Origin: DATGIQ01 sp035295665
Lineage (GTDB): Bacteria; Planctomycetota; Planctomycetia; Gemmatales; Gemmataceae
DNA: 8,770 bases
Assembly: GCA_035295665.1 (NCBI GenBank)
Contig: DATGIQ010000662.1
Span: forward strand, 1-8,770
Direction of reading: 5' to 3'
Of the stretch, positions 1 through 6,831 are shown in pieces. Under the pieces are notes generated by a model. It did not search any database, was not told the origin of the DNA, and saw nothing but the letters and a program-made list of their open reading frames with translations. A program made the position numbers and the translations under genes. Each line of letters opens with the position of its first letter. Positions within the stretch are counted from its first letter, which is position 1.

Positions 1-2
1 CG

Positions 3-1385
3 TCCACAGTGGCGTATCAACTCCAGATCAGCCTGGCCGCGGCGGCGGAAAACCCGATTCCCCTGACCATTGTACCCGCGCCGGCGTATCGAATTGCCTT
101 GGCTGTCAACCAATCGGCGCCACCGCCGGTTTCGCCCACCAATACGCCAGCGCCCCCCGCCCCGACACCGCCTCCGTCGTCGCCGCCCGCTCCACCCACG
201 CCCCCGACGGGACCATCGAACTCGACTCCGCCGTCGCCGTCTCCTTCGACGCCGACGCCCTCGACTACACCGCCGAATGCGCCTTCGACCTCAACCCCGC
301 CGGTCCCGTCACCGAGCACGCCCCCGGCGCAAGCCGGTGAGGGATCACAATCGAGCACTCCGCCGACGACCCCCGCAAATACACCACCGTCCGCGCCGCC
401 GGCCTCGACGGTTGCTCCGCCGACGCCCGCGGCGAATACACCGCCGCCCGCGCCACTGGCGTCCCCGGTGGCAACATCCCCCATTTCAGACACGCCCAGC
501 CCGAGTCCCGTGCAGCCGGCGGCCACGGTTGCAACGCCCCCGGCCACACTGGCGGCGCCGCCGGCCACTCCGGCAAATGCGTTGCCGGCGGCCGTGCCCG
601 CGGCGCCGTCTGTCCCACCGCCCTTGTCGGTGGTGGCGACCCCATCGACGGCTGCCGGCGCTCCGCCCCATTTGGACATTTCAGTTCCCGTGGAAGCGAT
701 CAATACCTCGGGCGTCTTGCTGATTGCGAATTACCGAGTGGGAGGTGAGACGTCTTCGTTCACGGCCATCCCTTCGGAAGTTCTTCAGAGCTTATCCGCA
801 TTGCCAGTTGGTGGCGTGCGCGGCACGAACCGGGGCGATTTCCAGGTTTCCAGCGATCGGTTCTCCGTCCGCAACACGGACCCGCAGGTGCGGCTGATGA
901 CGCTGAATCAGACGTCGACCCGGTCGGATTCCGACCCGGATCCACAGCGAACGACTCCAACCGACCAGACTCCGTCCACGCTCAGCCGGACTGGAAAACC
1001 TGCGGCCGATGCCGGCCGCCCATCAGCCAGCGCCCTGACTACGCTCTTCAAAACCTTCACGTCCAACCTCGAGGGAGTTTGGCGAGGAGCGCTGGACAAT
1101 CTGTTCATGGATGGCCCGTGGCAGGGACGGCTGAATGAATGGTTGGAAAGATTGCCGGTCGCGCCCTCCACTTCGCTGGACGAGGGAATCGGCCTGGAAG
1201 GCGTTATCGAAGGTCAGGAAAGTTTCGACACGACCTCACTCAATTCCTTCTCGGACGATGCCTCAGGAAGTGCGGCCCCGGGCTGGGCCTATGCGGGCTT
1301 GCTGCTCGGCGTGGGGGCGGTTGTGGGAAAAGACATGAAGAAACGGAACAGTCGGACGGCCGCTGGATCGCCCTGGGACAGGTAA
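3..1385 (+). CDS. Proline/alanine/serine/threonine-rich protein with C-terminal membrane anchor, 5'-partial
   Basis: The reading frame is open to the left edge, so this is probably the C-terminal part of a longer protein. A GTG at position 9 could be a start, but what follows (AYQLQISLAAAAENPIPL) reads like a beta strand inside a domain, not a signal peptide, and no ribosome binding site can be seen. From about codon 35 to 215 (from position 9) the protein is a low-complexity Pro/Ala/Ser/Thr tract, as in extended cell-surface linkers. A more ordinary segment follows, with a Ser/Thr/Asp-rich stretch and a possible helical part (LFKTFTSNLEGVWRGALDNL). Near the C-terminus a hydrophobic run (GWAYAGLLLGVGAVVG) is followed by a basic tail (KDMKKR), which suggests a membrane anchor or sorting tail. 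I recognise no catalytic domain. It runs in the same direction as the kinase gene, 94 bp before it. Existence of the gene is fairly sure; function is unknown and surface location is inference. Confidence 0.68.
   Translation, partial: STVAYQLQISLAAAAENPIPLTIVPAPAYRIALAVNQSAPPPVSPTNTPAPPAPTPPPSSPPAPPTPPTGPSNSTPPSPSPSTPTPSTTPPNAPSTSTPPVPSPSTPPAQAGEGSQSSTPPTTPANTPPSAPPASTVAPPTPAANTPPPAPLASPVATSPISDTPSPSPVQPAATVATPPATLAAPPATPANALPAAVPAAPSVPPPLSVVATPSTAAGAPPHLDISVPVEAINTSGVLLIANYRVGGETSSFTAIPSEVLQSLSALPVGGVRGTNRGDFQVSSDRFSVRNTDPQVRLMTLNQTSTRSDSDPDPQRTTPTDQTPSTLSRTGKPAADAGRPSASALTTLFKTFTSNLEGVWRGALDNLFMDGPWQGRLNEWLERLPVAPSTSLDEGIGLEGVIEGQESFDTTSLNSFSDDASGSAAPGWAYAGLLLGVGAVVGKDMKKRNSRTAAGSPWDR
357..470 (+). 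repeat. Imperfect 57-bp tandem duplication in the proline-rich coding region
   Basis: Two adjacent 19-codon units (357-413 and 414-470) are clearly related. The first reads TPPTTPANTPPSAPPASTV and the second APPTPAANTPPPAPLASPV. At the DNA level both share CCGCCGACG near the start and an AATACACC core, with changes mostly at single bases. This suggests that the proline-rich linker grew by in-frame tandem duplication. Further Pro/Ala-rich units follow but are too diverged to phase with confidence. Confidence 0.6.
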
Positions 1386-1387
1386 AT

Positions 1388-1423
1388 AGGCAAAGGGAGG
1401 GAGGAGCGTATGTCCTTTTGCCT
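1388..1423 (+). terminator. 11-bp inverted repeat just after the proline-rich gene, possible terminator
   Basis: AGGCAAAGGGA (1388-1398) pairs with TCCTTTTGCCT (1413-1423) over 11 bp with one G-U wobble and a 14-nt loop. It begins 2 bases after the TAA stop, and the sequence downstream (1424-1445) is rich in T and C. This could act as a transcription terminator or attenuator between the two genes. However, the T run is interrupted by C and the stem is not very GC-rich. The right arm also belongs to a 7-bp repeat tract, so the pairing may be a by-product of that repeat. Confidence 0.35.
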
Positions 1424-1445
1424 TCTGCCTTTTTCCTTTTCGCTT
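1411..1445 (+). repeat. Degenerate heptamer tandem repeat (consensus about TTGCCTT)
   Basis: Five successive 7-bp units can be read: TGTCCTT, TTGCCTT, CTGCCTT, TTTCCTT and TTCGCTT. All end in CTT, and four end in CCTT. Short tandem heptamers of this kind, often GCCTTTT/GCCTTCT-like, are known in intergenic DNA of cyanobacteria and, to my recollection, in some planctomycetes. The tract lies between two genes and ends 34 bases before the chosen kinase start. No function can be read from it. Confidence 0.5.
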
Positions 1446-1479
1446 GGACAACGGTGGATGCTCCACAAGGCGGGGAAGC

Positions 1480-4449
1480 ATGAGCACGGGTGCAACGAGC
1501 CAGCGGAACAAGCTTCCAGTAGAAGGCTTATCGGGGGCGAGCGATCGCCAGCCGCGCCGCCCTGAGAAGGTGCCGTTGGCGGGCAAATCCGACACCGGCA
1601 TAAGCCGGCCAACCTTGCCCGGGCTCGGAACAGAACTGTTTGGCTTTCGCTTACGCCGGGAGCTGGGACGCGGCGCCTTTGCAGGGATTTTCCTGGCGGA
1701 AGACGCCAGTTTGGCAAGTCGTCCGGTCGTCCTCAAAATCTCGACTGTGGAAGGCGACGAACCGCAAACCCTCGCCCAATTGCAGCACACACACATCGTC
1801 CCTATTTATTCAGTTCATGAGGACGCCCAGCTTGGGTTGCGCGCTGTCTGCATGCCCTACTTCGGAGGGGCCAGTCTGGCGGACGTGCTCCAGAACGTCT
1901 TCGCGCAGAGTCGCCGGCCCGCGCGCGGGCACGATCTCGTGCAGGCCCTGGGAGCCGTTTCGGGGCCGATGGTCGGCAGTTGGTTTCCTGCATCTCGCTT
2001 CGCCCATGAACCACTTTCCGAGCACGGCTCGGTCCGAGGCAAGATCCGGGCTCCGCAATCCCCGATCGTGGGAGCGGTGCAGCCTCCTGCTCGTGCCCCG
2101 AAGCTTGCTTCCCAACCCGCCGCGGAGCGGTCGGATCCAACGCCGTTGACGCTGCTGCAAGGCATGACGTATGTCCGGGCAGCAGCGTGGATCACGGCGC
2201 GGCTGGCGGAGGCGCTCCAGCATGCGCATCAGCGCGGGGTCCTGCACCGCGATATCAAGCCTTCGAACATCCTCCTCGGAGCGGACGGCCAGCCGATGCT
2301 CCTGGACTTCAACGTTGCCCTCAATCTCAACAGCACCAAAGCAAAGGCCACGGCAGTGGGCGGCACGGTGGCCTACATGGCTCCGGAGCACCTCCGCGCC
2401 TTGACCACGCGCGATGCTTCCCTCGGCCGGCTGGTGGATCAGCGAGCCGACATCTATTCGCTCGGCATGGTCCTGTATGAAATCCTTGCCGGTTGCCGGC
2501 CGTTTCAACAAAGCGGGAGTTACTCCCCGCTGCTGTCGCTGGTCGAAGCGATGGCTCTCGAGCGGGGTCACATTCTGCCGTCGTTGCGCAAGATTCGTAA
2601 CGATGTTCCGTGGAGCCTCGAAAGCATTGCTCGCAAGTGCCTGGCTCCGGAGCCCGACCAACGGTACCAACGTGCCGAGCACTTGGCCGAGGACTTGCGC
2701 CGCTTCCTCGAGGATCGGCCGCTAAAATTTGCTCCGGAGCTGAGTCGAACCGAACAGGTCCGCAAATGGATTCGGCGTCATCCGCGTCTCATCTCGTCCG
2801 GCTCGGTGGCCACCATCGCCGCCGCACTCTTGATCGCGGCCGGCACGACGCTGGTCGGCGTTTACCGGCATTTGAGCTGCGCCCAGGTGGAGCTACAGGC
2901 AGCACAGGCCCAGGAGTGCCTACGCGCTTTTGAGGAGGGCACGAAGGAGGCACTCTGCCTGATCAACACCACGAACGTCTTGCGTGATCATCTGGCCCAA
3001 GGAGTGAAAACGTGTGAGAAGACCCTCAATCTGTATGGGGTCCTCGACCACGCGGACTGGGAAAGCCATCCTTACTGGCAGGGACTCGACTCGATCGAGC
3101 GCCGGCGGTTAGCGAGCGATGTTCGAGAATTGCTGCTCTTACTGGCCTGGGCGCGGTCGCGCTCCGGGTCGGAGGATCCCGTACAGGTGCGGCAGGCGTT
3201 AGCCCTCCTGGACCGTGCCGAGGCCATTTGCACGCTTGCTCCATTACGAGCCCTATGGGAAGACCGCGCCAGCTACCTAGAACGGCTTGGTGAAGCTGAG
3301 GCGGCACAGGCGGCTCGGCAAAAAGCAAAGCAGCTCCGACCGACTACAGCACGCGATCATTACTTGCTGGCCACCACATTTGCCCGCAACCAGCGCTGTG
3401 CCGAAGCAGTGGCCGAACTCGATGAAGCGATCCGCCTCAACCCCAAGCATTTTTGGTCGTTGATGCAACGCGGGATTTGCCGGCAAGAGCTCGGCCACTA
3501 TACCTTGGCGGCCGGAGATTTTGGGACATGCATCGGCCTGTGGCCGGAATTCGCCTGGGGATATTTCAATCGGGGCTACGCCCTGAGCCTGAGCGGCCAC
3601 AAGGCGGAAGCCATCCATGATTACAGCGCGGCTTTGGACCGCGATCCCTCCTTTCTGCTGGCGCACCTCAATCGCGGCATGGCACGTCTGGAGCTGAAAC
3701 AGCATAATTCGGCACTGGCCGACTTCGACAAAGCAATCGAGTTGGGGCTGGATGATGCCGTGCCGCATGCCGGACGCGGTGCCGCCCTGGAAGGTCTCGG
3801 AAGGTTTGCAGAGGCCGAGCAAGCGTTCCAGGCCGCCTTCCAGCGCTGCCAAGCCGCTTCAAGTGATGTCCGGACGCGTATCCATTTGCTCTATGGATTC
3901 GCCGTGGCCAGCCGAACTCCCGATAAAGCCTTGCAAGCGTTCGCCGACGTGCTGCGAGAGCAGCCCGAGCATCCTCAGGCGCTATACGGTCGAGCTCTGC
4001 TCCTCGTCGAACGTGGCCAGCTCCCGGAAGCGATTCCGTTGTTCGATCGGGCCATCGAGGCAGCGCCGCAGTTCGTCGAGGCCCGACGCTATCGGGCCAT
4101 CCTGTTTGCACGCCAGGGTGCACTGGACCGCGCCAGTCAGGACATCAACTGGTGCCTTGAACGGGAAGCCAACGTCGGGGCGACGCTCTATGCTGGCGCC
4201 TGTGTGGCTGCCTTGGCCATGCAACGAATGCCGGACCCACAAGCATCCAAACCGGTCGCTGAGCAAGCCCTGGCGCTACTCGAAAAGGCATTCGGCCAGG
4301 GCTACGGCTTGGAAAAGGCCGCTTCCGATCCCGACCTGAAAGCGATTCACTCCCATCCGACGTTTCAACGCCTCGTGAACGCCAGCCACGCCAGGGGGCG
4401 TCAACAAGATGCGCAACCCACGCCGGAGGCACGGGTGCCCCAGCCATAA
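1480..4449 (+). CDS. Membrane-spanning Ser/Thr protein kinase with C-terminal TPR repeats
   Basis: A 989-residue Hanks-type kinase. The ATG at 1480 is chosen over an in-frame TTG at 1444 because it has AAGG 9 bases upstream and the TTG codons overlap the heptamer repeat. The glycine loop is LGRGAFAG (62-69), the ATP lysine is K86 in VVLKIS, and E94 is the likely helix-C glutamate. The catalytic loop is HRDIKPSN (256-263, D258). The metal-binding motif is DFN (276-278) instead of DFG, and APE is at 301-303, so catalysis should be intact. About 90 residues (138-230) are inserted between the hinge and helix E. A single hydrophobic segment (about 438-462) follows WIRRHPRL, with basic residues on the kinase side, placing the kinase in the cytoplasm. 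Residues about 626-905 hold roughly seven TPR units (for example AEAVAELDEAIRLNP), predicted across the membrane as a protein-binding or sensing part. Substrate is unknown. This architecture is common in planctomycetes. Confidence 0.93.
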   Translation: MSTGATSQRNKLPVEGLSGASDRQPRRPEKVPLAGKSDTGISRPTLPGLGTELFGFRLRRELGRGAFAGIFLAEDASLASRPVVLKISTVEGDEPQTLAQLQHTHIVPIYSVHEDAQLGLRAVCMPYFGGASLADVLQNVFAQSRRPARGHDLVQALGAVSGPMVGSWFPASRFAHEPLSEHGSVRGKIRAPQSPIVGAVQPPARAPKLASQPAAERSDPTPLTLLQGMTYVRAAAWITARLAEALQHAHQRGVLHRDIKPSNILLGADGQPMLLDFNVALNLNSTKAKATAVGGTVAYMAPEHLRALTTRDASLGRLVDQRADIYSLGMVLYEILAGCRPFQQSGSYSPLLSLVEAMALERGHILPSLRKIRNDVPWSLESIARKCLAPEPDQRYQRAEHLAEDLRRFLEDRPLKFAPELSRTEQVRKWIRRHPRLISSGSVATIAAALLIAAGTTLVGVYRHLSCAQVELQAAQAQECLRAFEEGTKEALCLINTTNVLRDHLAQGVKTCEKTLNLYGVLDHADWESHPYWQGLDSIERRRLASDVRELLLLLAWARSRSGSEDPVQVRQALALLDRAEAICTLAPLRALWEDRASYLERLGEAEAAQAARQKAKQLRPTTARDHYLLATTFARNQRCAEAVAELDEAIRLNPKHFWSLMQRGICRQELGHYTLAAGDFGTCIGLWPEFAWGYFNRGYALSLSGHKAEAIHDYSAALDRDPSFLLAHLNRGMARLELKQHNSALADFDKAIELGLDDAVPHAGRGAALEGLGRFAEAEQAFQAAFQRCQAASSDVRTRIHLLYGFAVASRTPDKALQAFADVLREQPEHPQALYGRALLLVERGQLPEAIPLFDRAIEAAPQFVEARRYRAILFARQGALDRASQDINWCLEREANVGATLYAGACVAALAMQRMPDPQASKPVAEQALALLEKAFGQGYGLEKAASDPDLKAIHSHPTFQRLVNASHARGRQQDAQPTPEARVPQP

Positions 4450-4500
4450 GTGCTGTCGTAGCTGGCGATCGGGACGCCAAAGGACCGGTTATACCGTGGC

Positions 4501-4527
4501 GGCGGCCCCGCTCCCGGCTGCTTTTGT
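4501..4527 (+). terminator. Terminator-like hairpin downstream of the kinase gene
   Basis: GGCGGCC (4501-4507) can pair with GGCTGCT (4516-4522) over 7 bp, with two G-U wobbles and an 8-nt loop, followed directly by more T residues (4523-4525) and a T/C-rich stretch. It lies about 50 bases after the kinase stop and before the next promoter, the right place to end the kinase transcript. The stem is GC-rich but the T run is short, so the call is moderate. A smaller perfect hairpin, CGGT-TAT-ACCG, lies just upstream at about 4486-4496. Confidence 0.42.
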
Positions 4528-4628
4528 CTCCAAGAGAATCACCGGCTCGGCCAACACTTCTTAACGCAAGTCTTTACGGACGAACCACTAATGCCCGCAA
4601 GAAAAATATGGTCGCCAGCGGAATAATC

Positions 4629-4646
4629 GTTGACTAAAAAGTATAT
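4629..4646. promoter_or_regulatory. Candidate Rrf2/IscR-type operator overlapping the -35 box
   Basis: The -35 region contains ACT-AAAA-AGT (4633-4642), a perfect 10-bp inverted repeat with an A-tract centre, within GTTGACTAAAAAGTATAT. IscR-type sites have a GACT...AGTC core with an AT-rich middle. Here the left half (TTGACTA) fits well, while the right half is AGTA and the central spacing is one base short. Occupancy would block RNA polymerase, in line with the autorepression usual for Rrf2 regulators. The match is partial and the site could be chance within an AT-rich promoter. Confidence 0.3.
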
Positions 4647-4657
4647 GTTCCTAGAAT
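4630..4657 (+). promoter_or_regulatory. Sigma70-type promoter for the rrf2-suf operon
   Basis: TTGACT (4630-4635) matches the -35 consensus at five of six positions. TAGAAT (4652-4657) is a good -10 box (TATAAT consensus), with a 16-base spacer. The surrounding stretch 4600-4665 is clearly AT-rich against GC-rich neighbours. A start near 4664 would give a leader of about 25 bases before the regulator's ATG at 4690. No comparable promoter is visible between the regulator and sufB, so it likely drives the whole operon. Planctomycete promoters are not well defined, so this rests on general bacterial consensus. Confidence 0.6.
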
Positions 4658-4689
4658 GCCATTAGAAGCCTTTGGCGAGCGAGGGGAAC

Positions 4690-5205
4690 ATGAAGATTAC
4701 GTCCCAGGAAGAGTATGGGCTACGCTGTTTGCTTCGGCTGGCCAGCGCTGGAGACGGACAATCGTTGACCATCCCCGAGATCGCGACCGCAGAGGGGATG
4801 TCTGCGCCCTACGCAGCCAAGCTCCTGTCAGTGTTACGGCAAGGGGGGTTGATCGAGAGCGTCCGTGGACGGTCCGGTGGCTATCGCTTGGCCGGGTCGC
4901 CCGCCGACATCCGTTTGGGCCGTGTGCTCATGGTGCTTGGCGAGCCACTGTTTGACGATCCCGGTTATTGTCAGCGGCACGCCGGTACAGAAGCCGAGGG
5001 GAACTGTGTTCACCACAGCGGCTGCACGCTCCGGGCGCTGTGGCAAACCTTGGAGCAGTGGATGCGACATACGCTCGACCAGATCACGCTCGCCGATCTT
5101 TTGCAAAGCGACCTACGACTCACCGACTTGCTCCGGACCCGTTTGGCGGAGGCAGTTCTCGAGCCGGCGTCGGAGCTCATTACCCTGGCGCCGTTAGCGC
5201 GATAG
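4690..5205 (+). CDS. Rrf2-family transcriptional regulator of the SUF operon (IscR/SufR-like)
   Basis: A 171-residue DNA-binding repressor-type protein, normal length for Rrf2. The ATG at 4690 is chosen because GAGGGG lies 3 bases upstream and MKITSQEEYGLRCLLRLA is the classic Rrf2 N-terminus; a TTG at 4672 would add six residues with no family support. A winged helix-turn-helix spans about residues 25-67 (IPEIATAEGMSAPYAAKLLSVL, wing RGRSGGYRL). Three cysteines, C94, C106 and C112, with H108 and H109 between them, fit the Fe-S ligand loop of IscR/NsrR-type members. The spacing is CX11CX5C, wider than the CX5CX5C of E. coli IscR. The CTLRALW motif after C112 is family-typical. By context it probably senses Fe-S cluster supply or oxidative stress and controls sufBCD, which starts 44 bases downstream. 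I give no gene symbol because iscR and sufR cannot be told apart from sequence alone. Confidence 0.92.
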   Translation: MKITSQEEYGLRCLLRLASAGDGQSLTIPEIATAEGMSAPYAAKLLSVLRQGGLIESVRGRSGGYRLAGSPADIRLGRVLMVLGEPLFDDPGYCQRHAGTEAEGNCVHHSGCTLRALWQTLEQWMRHTLDQITLADLLQSDLRLTDLLRTRLAEAVLEPASELITLAPLAR

Positions 5206-5249
5206 GAGCTTGCATAGGAAACCGGTAGTTTTCGACCTCGAGGAAAGTG

Positions 5250-6701
5250 ATGACGACTGCGACCAGTACGATCCAGGAACTTGCGAACCGTGAATACAAA
5301 TACGGCTTCGTGACGGAAGTGGACACGGATACCGTGCCGCGCGGCCTGAACGAAGACGTGATCCGCCAGATTTCGGCCAAGAAAAAGGAACCGGAGTTCA
5401 TGCTCCAGTGGCGCCTCAAAGCTTACCGCCATTGGCTGACGCTGGAGGAGCCGCACTGGTGGCCCAACATCCGGTTTACACCCATCGACTACCAGGAAAT
5501 CGTCTACTATTCCGCACCCAAGCTGAAGAAAACGCTCAATAGCCTGGACGAAGTCGATCCCGAATTGCGGCGGACGTTCGAAAAGCTCGGCATCTCGCTG
5601 GAGGAACAGAAACGTCTCAGCGGCGTTGCGGTGGATGCCGTCTTCGATAGCGTCTCGGTAGCGACAACCTTCAAGGCCAAGCTAGCCGAGCTGGGGGTCA
5701 TTTTCTGCTCCTTTTCTGAAGCAGTGCAGAATCATCCGGAGCTGGTGCAGAAATATCTCGGCTCTGTGGTTCCCTACAATGACAACTTCTTCGCGGCGTT
5801 GAACTCGGCGGTCTTCAGCGATGGTTCGTTTTGCTACATCCCCAAAGGCGTACGCTGCCCGATGGAGCTGTCCACGTATTTCCGCATCAACGCGGCGGAC
5901 ACCGGCCAGTTCGAGCGGACGTTGATTATTGCCGAGGAAGCGGCCTACGTCAGCTATCTGGAAGGATGCACGGCACCGATCCGGGACCAGAACCAGCTGC
6001 ACGCCGCGGTCGTGGAGCTGATTGCCGTGGGGCAGAATTCGCAAATCAAGTACTCGACGGTCCAGAACTGGTATCCCGGAGACAAGGAAGGCCGCGGCGG
6101 GATTTACAACTTCGTCACCAAGCGCGGTGCCTGTCGAGGCCGCAACTCGAAGATTTCCTGGACCCAGGTGGAGACCGGCTCGGCAATCACCTGGAAATAT
6201 CCCAGCGTGCTCCTTCAAGGAGACGATTCGGTCGGCGAATTCTACTCGGTCGCCCTGACCAACCACAAGCAGCAGGCCGATACCGGTACCAAGATGATCC
6301 ATATCGGCAAGAACACCAAGAGCACGATCGTTTCCAAGGGAATTTCCGCAGGCAATGGCCAGAATACGTATCGGGGCCTCGTGAAAATCATGAAGGGGGC
6401 AACGAATAGTCGGAACTACTCCCAGTGCGATTCGCTGCTCTTGAGTGACCGCTGTGGGGCCCACACATTTCCGTATATCGAAGTTCGCAATACCTCCTCG
6501 ACGGTAGAGCATGAAGCTTCGACTTCGAAGATCGGCGAAGACCAGATTTTCTACTGCAAGCAGCGTGGCTTATCCGCAGAGGATGCCGTCAACATGATTG
6601 TCAATGGTTTTTGCAAGCAGGTCTTCCTGAACCTGCCGATGGAGTTTGCGGTGGAGGCGCAGAAGTTGCTTGGCGTGAGTTTGGAGGGGAGTGTGGGGTG
6701 A
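5250..6701 (+). CDS. sufB: Fe-S cluster assembly scaffold protein SufB
   Basis: SufB is the scaffold subunit of the cytoplasmic SufBC2D complex. It takes sulfur from the cysteine desulfurase route and assembles Fe-S clusters with SufC and SufD. At 483 residues it is close to the E. coli length (495). The family is recognised along its length: REYKYGF near the N-terminus, YYSAPK, YIPKGVRCPMELSTYFRIN, YLEGCTAP, CGAHTFPYIEVRN and EHEASTSKIGEDQIFYCKQRG. C240 corresponds to the sulfur-relay cysteine C254 of E. coli. C393 and H421, 28 residues apart, correspond to C405 and H433 at the SufB-SufD cluster site. The start is ambiguous between adjacent GTG (5247) and ATG (5250); ATG is preferred because AGGA (5241-5244) then sits 5 bases upstream. 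It follows the regulator by 44 bases with no visible promoter or terminator, so co-transcription is likely. Confidence 0.97.
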   Translation: MTTATSTIQELANREYKYGFVTEVDTDTVPRGLNEDVIRQISAKKKEPEFMLQWRLKAYRHWLTLEEPHWWPNIRFTPIDYQEIVYYSAPKLKKTLNSLDEVDPELRRTFEKLGISLEEQKRLSGVAVDAVFDSVSVATTFKAKLAELGVIFCSFSEAVQNHPELVQKYLGSVVPYNDNFFAALNSAVFSDGSFCYIPKGVRCPMELSTYFRINAADTGQFERTLIIAEEAAYVSYLEGCTAPIRDQNQLHAAVVELIAVGQNSQIKYSTVQNWYPGDKEGRGGIYNFVTKRGACRGRNSKISWTQVETGSAITWKYPSVLLQGDDSVGEFYSVALTNHKQQADTGTKMIHIGKNTKSTIVSKGISAGNGQNTYRGLVKIMKGATNSRNYSQCDSLLLSDRCGAHTFPYIEVRNTSSTVEHEASTSKIGEDQIFYCKQRGLSAEDAVNMIVNGFCKQVFLNLPMEFAVEAQKLLGVSLEGSVG

Positions 6702-6710
6702 TCCTCTACA

Positions 6711-6715
6711 GGAGG
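6711..6715 (+). promoter_or_regulatory. Strong Shine-Dalgarno site for the small ORF after sufB
   Basis: GGAGG lies 8 bases before an ATG at 6724, an ideal ribosome binding site, stronger than those seen before sufB or sufC. It is the main reason to take the short downstream reading frame seriously. Confidence 0.6.
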
Positions 6716-6723
6716 CCATACGG

Positions 6724-6831
6724 ATGGCTTCGATCCCTGCAGATAACACGTTGAAAATCGATCTGGTCGCCTTTGAGCTGCGCCCGGAAGATTGCTTGGT
6801 CCGAGTTCTGCAGGTGCTACGAGCGGATTAG
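6724..6831 (+). CDS. Small hypothetical protein (35 aa) between sufB and sufC
   Basis: A 35-codon frame starts with ATG after an excellent GGAGG site and ends at TAG. It begins MASIPADNTLKIDLVAFEL and ends RVLQVLRAD. The peptide is acidic to neutral, with alternating hydrophobic residues that could form one strand and one amphipathic helix (from about residue 20). It has one cysteine (residue 24), no signal peptide and no membrane segment. It starts 22 bases after the sufB stop and ends 69 bases before sufC, so it would be translated from the suf mRNA. I do not recognise a family. It could be a real small protein of the SUF operon, a translated leader that tunes sufC expression, or the remnant of a longer gene. 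Whether it is expressed cannot be told from one sequence. Confidence 0.42.
   Translation: MASIPADNTLKIDLVAFELRPEDCLVRVLQVLRAD

Noticed and set aside
17..703. Long glycine-rich reading frame on the minus strand (228 codons), resembling PE-PGRS-type proteins
   Set aside because: It is the exact antisense of the proline-rich coding tract: CCG/GCC-rich codons give Gly/Ala/Val on the other strand and few stops in any frame. It has no supporting start signal, and the + strand frame extends through non-repetitive sequence.
70..723. Arginine/proline-rich + strand frame (217 codons) overlapping the proline-rich gene
   Set aside because: Frame-shifted reading of the same GC-rich repeats. The extreme Arg content and its end just after the repetitive tract show it is a composition artefact.
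1410..1565. 51-codon frame with ATG after a very strong purine-rich site (GGGAGGGAGGAG), overlapping the kinase start
   Set aside because: Its first codons are the heptamer repeat itself and the rest is an out-of-frame reading of the kinase N-terminus. The purine run is explained by the inverted-repeat element. A regulatory upstream ORF cannot be fully excluded, but nothing else supports it.
1810..2682. 290-codon minus-strand frame opposite the kinase domain
   Set aside because: The + strand carries unmistakable kinase motifs in order. The antisense frame has no recognisable domain and is typical of GC-rich coding DNA.
5236..5243. CCTCGAGG palindrome between the regulator and sufB
   Set aside because: An 8-bp palindrome overlapping the sufB ribosome binding site is expected by chance in GC-rich DNA, and no promoter element lies next to it.
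5682..6512. 276-codon minus-strand frame opposite sufB
   Set aside because: It lies wholly inside the strongly conserved sufB gene and shows no family features.
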